Source: Bradyrhizobium diazoefficiens (GTDB lineage: Bacteria; Pseudomonadota; Alphaproteobacteria; Rhizobiales; Xanthobacteraceae). From it: DNA of 64,000 nt. Position 1 is the stretch's first letter. Each line of letters starts with the position of its first letter. The position numbers and the translations under genes were made by a program. Positions 60,094 through 64,000 of this stretch are shown here, one piece after another. Location: contig NZ_CP067101.1 of NCBI RefSeq assembly GCF_016616425.1, positions 6,936,001-7,000,000 of the forward strand, written 5' to 3'. The notes beneath the pieces were generated by a model. That model did no database searches. It was given only the letters and a program-made list of their open reading frames with translations, and was not told the origin of the DNA.

Positions 60094-60112
60094 AGTTGCG
60101 CCACGGCGAGCT

Positions 60113-60238
60113 TCACCTCTCCCATTGGGAGAGGTCGGCGCGAAGCGCCGGGTGAGGGATTACGACCTCTCGTCGGAGCTGCGGCCCCTCACCCGGTTTG
60201 CTGCGCAAACCGTCCTCTCCCCTCCGGGGAGAGGTGAG
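60113..60238. repeat. Inverted repeat, family F
   Basis: CACCTCTCCCATTGGGAGAG at the left and CTCTCCCCTCCGGGGAGAGG at the right are separate stems that also pair with each other; the middle has GGCGCGAAGCGCC and GGTTTGCTGCGCAAACC. It separates the dioxygenase and the oxidoreductase. Confidence 0.75.
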
Positions 60239-60284
60239 CAGAATGCAAGCCTCATCAGCAACGCTGAAACATCGGAAGCGCCCC

Positions 60285-61598
60285 ATGAACCTCTTCCGCC
60301 TCCTCCAGGCCCGCGCGTCCGCCGGCAAGCCCGTCCGGGTCGCCTTGATCGGCGCGGGCAAATTCGGCTCGATGTTTCTGGCACAGGTGCCGCATACGCC
60401 GGGGCTGGAGGTGCCCATCATCATCGACATCGACCGCGATCGCGCGCGCGAGGCCTGTCGCACCGTTGGCTGGGACGCGACGCGCATTGCGGCGACCGTC
60501 TTTACCGATGACGGCGCGCGCGCCATTGCCGGCGGTGCGATGGACGCGGTGGTGGAGGCGACTGGAAATCCCGCCGCGGGGATCAAGCATGCGCGCGCCG
60601 CGATCGCGGCGGGCAAGCATATCGTCATGGTGAATGTCGAGGCCGACGTGCTGGCAGGTCCGCTGCTCGCCGAGGAAGCGCGCAAGGCGGGCGTGGTCTA
60701 TTCGCTCGCCTATGGCGACCAGCCGGCGCTGACCGCCGAGATGGTCGACTGGGCCCGTGCCACCGGCTTCCGCGTCGTCGCCGCCGGCAAGGGCACGAAG
60801 TACCTGCCGGCCTACCACGATGTGACGCCGGACGGCGTCTGGCAGCATTACGGTCTGACCGCGGGCGAAGCGCAGTCGGCAGGCATGAATCCGCAGATGT
60901 TCAACTCGTTTCTCGACGGCACCAAATCGGCGATCGAGATGGCCGCGATCGCCAACGCCTGCGCGCTCGACGTGCCCGCGGACGGCCTGCTGTTTCCGCC
61001 CTGCGGCGTCGACGATCTGCCGCACATCATGCGGCCGCGTGCGCGCGGCGGCGTGCTGGAACGGCCGGGCGTGGTGGAGGTCGTCTCCTCGCTCGAACGC
61101 GACGGCCGGCCGGTGTTTCGCGATCTGCGCTGGGGCGTCTATGTCGTGCTGGAGGCGCCGAACGACTACGCCGCCGACTGCTTCAGACAATACGGCCTCA
61201 AGACCGACGCCAGCGGGCGCTATGCTGCGATGTACAAGCCCTATCACCTGATCGGGCTCGAGCTGAACATCTCGGTGCTGTCGGCCGCGCTGCGGGGCGA
61301 GGCGACCGGTCAGGCGAGCGGCTTCCGCGGCGACGTCGCGGCGGTCGCCAAGCGCAATTTGCGCGCGGGCGAGATGCTGGACGGCGAAGGCGGTTACACG
61401 GTGTGGGGCAAGCTGGTACCGGCGGCCGCGAGCCTGAAGGCCGGCGCGTTGCCGATTGGCCTCGCACACCGTGTGAAGCTGAAGCATGACATCGCGCACG
61501 GCGCAATGGTGCGCTGGGGCGACGTCGAATTCGACGCGGGCAATGAGACGGTGAAGACGCGCAAGGCCATGGAAGCCGCGTTCGCAGCGCAGCATTGA
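60285..61598 (+). CDS. NAD(P)-dependent oxidoreductase with C-terminal SAF domain
   Basis: A 437-residue protein. The N-terminal Rossmann fold (VRVALIGAGKFGSMFLAQV) resembles homoserine dehydrogenase; the middle has YGDQPALTAEMVDWARATGF; the C-terminus is a SAF (antifreeze-like) domain (AVAKRNLRAGEMLDGEGGYT). Proteins of this type are poorly characterised and often placed in sugar-acid or amino-acid-derivative catabolic loci. ATG 60285 is chosen with GGAAG upstream; the frame extends 29 codons earlier into a repeat. Confidence 0.87.
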   Translation: MNLFRLLQARASAGKPVRVALIGAGKFGSMFLAQVPHTPGLEVPIIIDIDRDRAREACRTVGWDATRIAATVFTDDGARAIAGGAMDAVVEATGNPAAGIKHARAAIAAGKHIVMVNVEADVLAGPLLAEEARKAGVVYSLAYGDQPALTAEMVDWARATGFRVVAAGKGTKYLPAYHDVTPDGVWQHYGLTAGEAQSAGMNPQMFNSFLDGTKSAIEMAAIANACALDVPADGLLFPPCGVDDLPHIMRPRARGGVLERPGVVEVVSSLERDGRPVFRDLRWGVYVVLEAPNDYAADCFRQYGLKTDASGRYAAMYKPYHLIGLELNISVLSAALRGEATGQASGFRGDVAAVAKRNLRAGEMLDGEGGYTVWGKLVPAAASLKAGALPIGLAHRVKLKHDIAHGAMVRWGDVEFDAGNETVKTRKAMEAAFAAQH

Positions 61599-61618
61599 TC
61601 CGCACCATCGCAAGCGCG

Positions 61619-61655
61619 ACCAAAGTGCGCTTGATTCGCGGGCCCCCTTTGGTCA
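61619..61655 (+). terminator. Stem-loop after the SAF oxidoreductase gene
   Basis: GACCAAAG (61619-61626) pairs with CTTTGGTC (61648-61655) around a 21-base loop. It lies 21 bp after the stop codon. Without a T run it is only a possible terminator or transcript-end stabiliser. Confidence 0.35.
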
Positions 61656-61781
61656 TCCTGCCTGCGATCCGGGAATAGCAATTTCGGACAACAAGAAACG
61701 TCGGCCACCGGCGACCACAAAGCGGCGACAAGATCGCGATCCCTCGTCGAGGACTCGACATGACAACAAGAGGGGAGACGC

Positions 61782-62870
61782 ATGGAACGTCGTAAATTCC
61801 TGACGGCGGGCGGATTGGGCCTTGCAGCGAGTGCCGTTGCCGCGCCGGCTGTCGCGCAGTCGATGCCGGAGGTGAAATGGCGGCTCACCGCGAGCTGGCC
61901 GAAATCGCTCGATACGCTCTATGGCGGCTGCGAGTATTTCTGCAAGCGCGTCGCCGAGATCACCGACAACCGCTTTCAGATCCAGCCCTTTGCCGCCGGC
62001 GAAATCGTGCCGGGCCTGCAAGTGCTCGACGCCGTCTCGAACGGCACTGTCGAGATGGGCAACACTGCGCTCTATTACTATTGGGGCAAGAACCCGGCTT
62101 TCACCTTCGGCACAGCGCTGCCGTTCGGCCTCAACACGCGCCAGCACATTTCCTGGCTGTTGTGGAACGGCGGTCAGGACATGATCAACGATCTGCTGAA
62201 GGAGCACAATGCCATCGGCGTTCCCACGGGTTCGACCGGCGCCCAGATGGGCGGCTGGTTTCGCAAGGAGATCAAGACCATCGACGATCTCAAAGGCCTG
62301 AAATTCCGGGTTGGCGGTTTCGCCGGCAATATCATCGCGAAAGTCGGTGGCGTGCCGCAGCAGATCGCAGCGGGCGACATCTATCCCGCGCTGGAGAAGG
62401 GCACGATCGACGCGGCCGAGTGGGTGGGCCCGTACGACGACGAGAAGCTCGGCTTCGTCAAGGTCGCGAAATACTACTACTATCCGGGCTGGTGGGAAGG
62501 CACCGGCCAAGGCCACAACATCATGAATCTCGAGAAGTGGAATGCGCTGCCGAAACATTATCAGGCGGCGATTTCGGCGGCCTCGCTCGATACCTTCACC
62601 TGGGTGACCGGCAAGTACGACTCGGTCAATCCACCGGCCCTGAAGCGACTGCTGGCGGCCGGCGCGACGCTCAAGCCGTTCCCGCAGGAGGTGCTCGAAG
62701 CCTGTTACGGCGCGGCCAATGAGATCTATGCCGACCTCGCCAAGAGCAATCCGCATTTCGGCAAGATGTATTCGAGCCTCACCGCTTATCGGGCCGATTC
62801 GCTCGCCTGGATGCAGGTCGCCGAGCTCAGCTACGACAGCTTCATGATGCGGATGCGGACGCGGACGTAA
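61782..62870 (+). CDS. TRAP transporter substrate-binding protein (DctP family, TakP-like)
   Basis: A 362-residue periplasmic protein with a twin-arginine signal (MERRKFLTAGGLGLAASAVA). Family marks are LKGLKFRVGGFAGNIIAKVG, AAEWVGPYDDEKLGF and the aromatic KYYYYPGWWEGTGQ, all as in TakP-type proteins that bind 2-oxo acids with a cation. The membrane subunits (DctQM) are not adjacent, so they lie elsewhere. Ends in a clear terminator. Confidence 0.92.
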   Translation: MERRKFLTAGGLGLAASAVAAPAVAQSMPEVKWRLTASWPKSLDTLYGGCEYFCKRVAEITDNRFQIQPFAAGEIVPGLQVLDAVSNGTVEMGNTALYYYWGKNPAFTFGTALPFGLNTRQHISWLLWNGGQDMINDLLKEHNAIGVPTGSTGAQMGGWFRKEIKTIDDLKGLKFRVGGFAGNIIAKVGGVPQQIAAGDIYPALEKGTIDAAEWVGPYDDEKLGFVKVAKYYYYPGWWEGTGQGHNIMNLEKWNALPKHYQAAISAASLDTFTWVTGKYDSVNPPALKRLLAAGATLKPFPQEVLEACYGAANEIYADLAKSNPHFGKMYSSLTAYRADSLAWMQVAELSYDSFMMRMRTRT

Positions 62871-62894
62871 CTGCGCTGCGAGACGCGAGACGAC

Positions 62895-62922
62895 AAAGCC
62901 CCGGAGATGTCTCCGGGGCTTT
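62895..62922 (+). terminator. Rho-independent terminator of the TRAP binding-protein gene
   Basis: AAAGCCCCGGAGA and TCTCCGGGGCTTT form a thirteen-pair stem with a two-base loop gap, followed by CGTG; 24 bp after the stop codon. Confidence 0.75.
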
Positions 62923-62947
62923 CGTGTGACTCGGCTTGTCCGCCTAT

Positions 62948-63044
62948 CGTAGGGTGGGCAAAGCGAATCGTGCCCACCGAAATCAAAAAAGATCTGGGGC
63001 GGAGCAATGGTGGGCACGGCGCGTTGCGCCTTTGCCCCCCTACG
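62948..63044. repeat. Inverted repeat, family C copy 2
   Basis: CGTAGGGTGGGCAAAGCG and TTTGCCCCCCTACG bound the element, with an inner GTGCCCACC/GGTGGGCAC pair. Related in layout to 46960-47040. It lies between the TRAP gene and the convergent exported-protein gene. Confidence 0.75.
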
Positions 63045-63059
63045 GAAGCGCACGACGCG

Positions 63060-63647
63060 TCAATTCTCCTCGTCACCGAATGCGGCGACCAGCCTGTCGT
63101 AATACTTGCCGACGAGATCGATATTGCCCTTGTTCTCGACCGCGGGCGCCGGCGTCTTCAGCGCTTCGTTGAGCTCGTCGAGCGCTTCCTTCTTGTCCTT
63201 GGCCGGCATCTTCTTGTCGGCCTGCACCTGCGCGATCTGCGCCTTGATCACGGCGTCAGTGCCGACATATTTCTTGGTCGCCGGGTCGAAGCCGCCGATC
63301 ACGAGACTGATGTTGTCGACGACGTTGTTGTAGTCGTCATAACCGGCAAAGCCGTGCTTCCTGGCGACGCCGTCGAGCTGCGCAATCACCTTCGGGTCCG
63401 GCGCGGTGTTCTCGGGAAGTTTTTCCGTGATCGCGTCCATGTCCTTTTGCGCAGCGAGTACGCCCTCGATCTGCTTGTCGGTCAGCGCGATCTGCTTGAG
63501 CGCGGGCGCCTGTTGCTGTGCGGGCGCGGCCTGGCTCGGGGCCGGCTGCTGCCTGGCTTGCGCGAACGCGGAGCCGGCAAGCGATGCTGCCGACACGAGG
63601 CAGGCGACGCCGAACGCAACGAGGCCGGGACGAAGCAATGCGGACAT
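63060..63647 (-). CDS. Hypothetical exported protein
   Basis: A 195-residue protein with signal peptide (GLVAFGVACLVSAASLAGSAFAQ), a Gln/Pro/Ala-rich linker (residues about 31-49), then a helical domain (LTDKQIEGVLAAQKDMDAIT; GFAGYDDYNNVVDNISLVIG; MPAKDKKEALDELNEALK). Common in Bradyrhizobium but without known function. It is convergent with the TRAP binding-protein gene. Confidence 0.78.
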   Translation of the reverse strand: MSALLRPGLVAFGVACLVSAASLAGSAFAQARQQPAPSQAAPAQQQAPALKQIALTDKQIEGVLAAQKDMDAITEKLPENTAPDPKVIAQLDGVARKHGFAGYDDYNNVVDNISLVIGGFDPATKKYVGTDAVIKAQIAQVQADKKMPAKDKKEALDELNEALKTPAPAVENKGNIDLVGKYYDRLVAAFGDEEN

Positions 63648-63798
63648 GAGAATCTCCTCGGATCTCTGATCGGCAAAGTCACAAACGGGATTTCGATTAT
63701 CGCCCTCGACGTGAATGGCCTGTGAACTCGTGACTCCCGGTATTCAACTGCAGAGAGAGCGCGGCTCACGAGCCGCGAGCTGAGGCCGCCGCCATTGA
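63648..63798. other. Upstream region of the exported-protein gene, no other gene
   Basis: GAGGAG (minus strand) close to 63650 is the ribosome site of the gene at 63060-63647. Nothing else recognisable is present before the family D repeat. Confidence 0.45.
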
Positions 63799-63916
63799 AG
63801 CGCGATGAGATTGGGATGAATCGTCAGCGCGCTTTGGATCATTGTTTGAGCATGATCCTTCCGGGAAACCGCTTCACACGTTGCGCTAACGCGGCCCTTC
63901 GGGTCCGGATCATGCT
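63799..63916. repeat. Intergenic repeat, family D (copy near 63.8 kb)
   Basis: It runs from AGCGCGATGAGATTGGG through TTGTTTGAGCATGATCC to GGTCCGGATCATGCT. GCATGATCC and GGATCATGC pair, and a CGGCCCTTCGGGTCCGG stem lies inside. It is a relative of 22333-22438 and of the widespread Bradyrhizobium intergenic element. The rest up to 64000 shows no gene. Confidence 0.65.
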
Positions 63917-64000
63917 TTGGCTGATCCCATGCTGAACGGCGATCGTGACCGAAAGATGCAGCCGGTGCGGCATTCATCCGCACAAACACAAAAACGCCGC

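Noticed and set aside
63744..63989. Leftward 81-codon frame at the right edge
   Set aside because: It overlies the family D intergenic repeat, has no ribosome site, and its translation matches nothing recognisable.

Overview
The window looks like chromosomal core DNA of a Bradyrhizobium-type alphaproteobacterium (Rhizobiales). This rests on the high GC content, the phyR-nepR-ecfG general stress locus, BA14K and DUF3551 proteins, a homospermidine synthase, many lone transporter-binding proteins and CoA ligases, and families of GC-rich intergenic palindromes of the kind seen in Bradyrhizobium. I saw no rRNA, tRNA, insertion sequence, phage gene or CRISPR array. Gene density is high, the coding sequences are intact, and no clear pseudogene was found.

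Layout. 1-7.3 kb: an SPFH protein (cut by the window edge), an orphan ABC binding protein, ferrochelatase, a MAPEG protein, and a coupled group of M3 peptidase, DUF1007 and NicO (Ni/Co) exporter genes. 7.3-11.9 kb: a polyamine unit with a structured leader RNA, ornithine decarboxylase, a GNAT, a RidA protein and homospermidine synthase. 11.9-18.8 kb: a leftward zinc unit with a Zur-like box, a His-rich microprotein, a Znu-type ABC importer, a CobW GTPase and a WD40 protein, then MgtC and Fe-type SodB. 19-27 kb: a GNAT, a MATE pump, a DUF3095 protein, and an acyl-activation operon (two CoA/AMP ligases, an acyl carrier protein, an SDR). 27-34 kb: DUF3551, an RND pump without an adaptor gene, HtpG and small exported proteins.

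34-42.3 kb is regulatory: a Crp/Fnr regulator divergent from a NarL-type sensor kinase and response regulator, BA14K, and the PhyR/NepR/sigma-EcfG switch. 42.3-54.5 kb is a fatty-acid or aryl-acid CoA catabolic region: nitroreductase, three acyl-CoA dehydrogenases (two tandem duplicates), a feruloyl-CoA-synthetase-like ligase, a crotonase, an SDR dehydrogenase, a TetR regulator, thiolase and a second ligase. 54.5-64 kb: Ogt, two tandem alpha/beta hydrolases, an ECF sigma factor facing a carboxymuconolactone-decarboxylase-like gene, a GntR regulator with an EctD-like dioxygenase and a SAF-domain oxidoreductase, a TRAP binding protein and an exported protein.

The most noteworthy signals are: (1) two mirror-image ECF41-like promoters between the ECF sigma factor and its CMD-family partner, centred on a palindrome; (2) the leader with a terminator-like stem ahead of ornithine decarboxylase; (3) a Zur-like box beside a 74-residue His-rich membrane microprotein that opens the zinc operon, with a CobW-WD40 pair at its far end; (4) the ACP-ligase-SDR cassette; and (5) an EctD-like dioxygenase beside a SAF-domain dehydrogenase under a perfect 20-bp palindrome.
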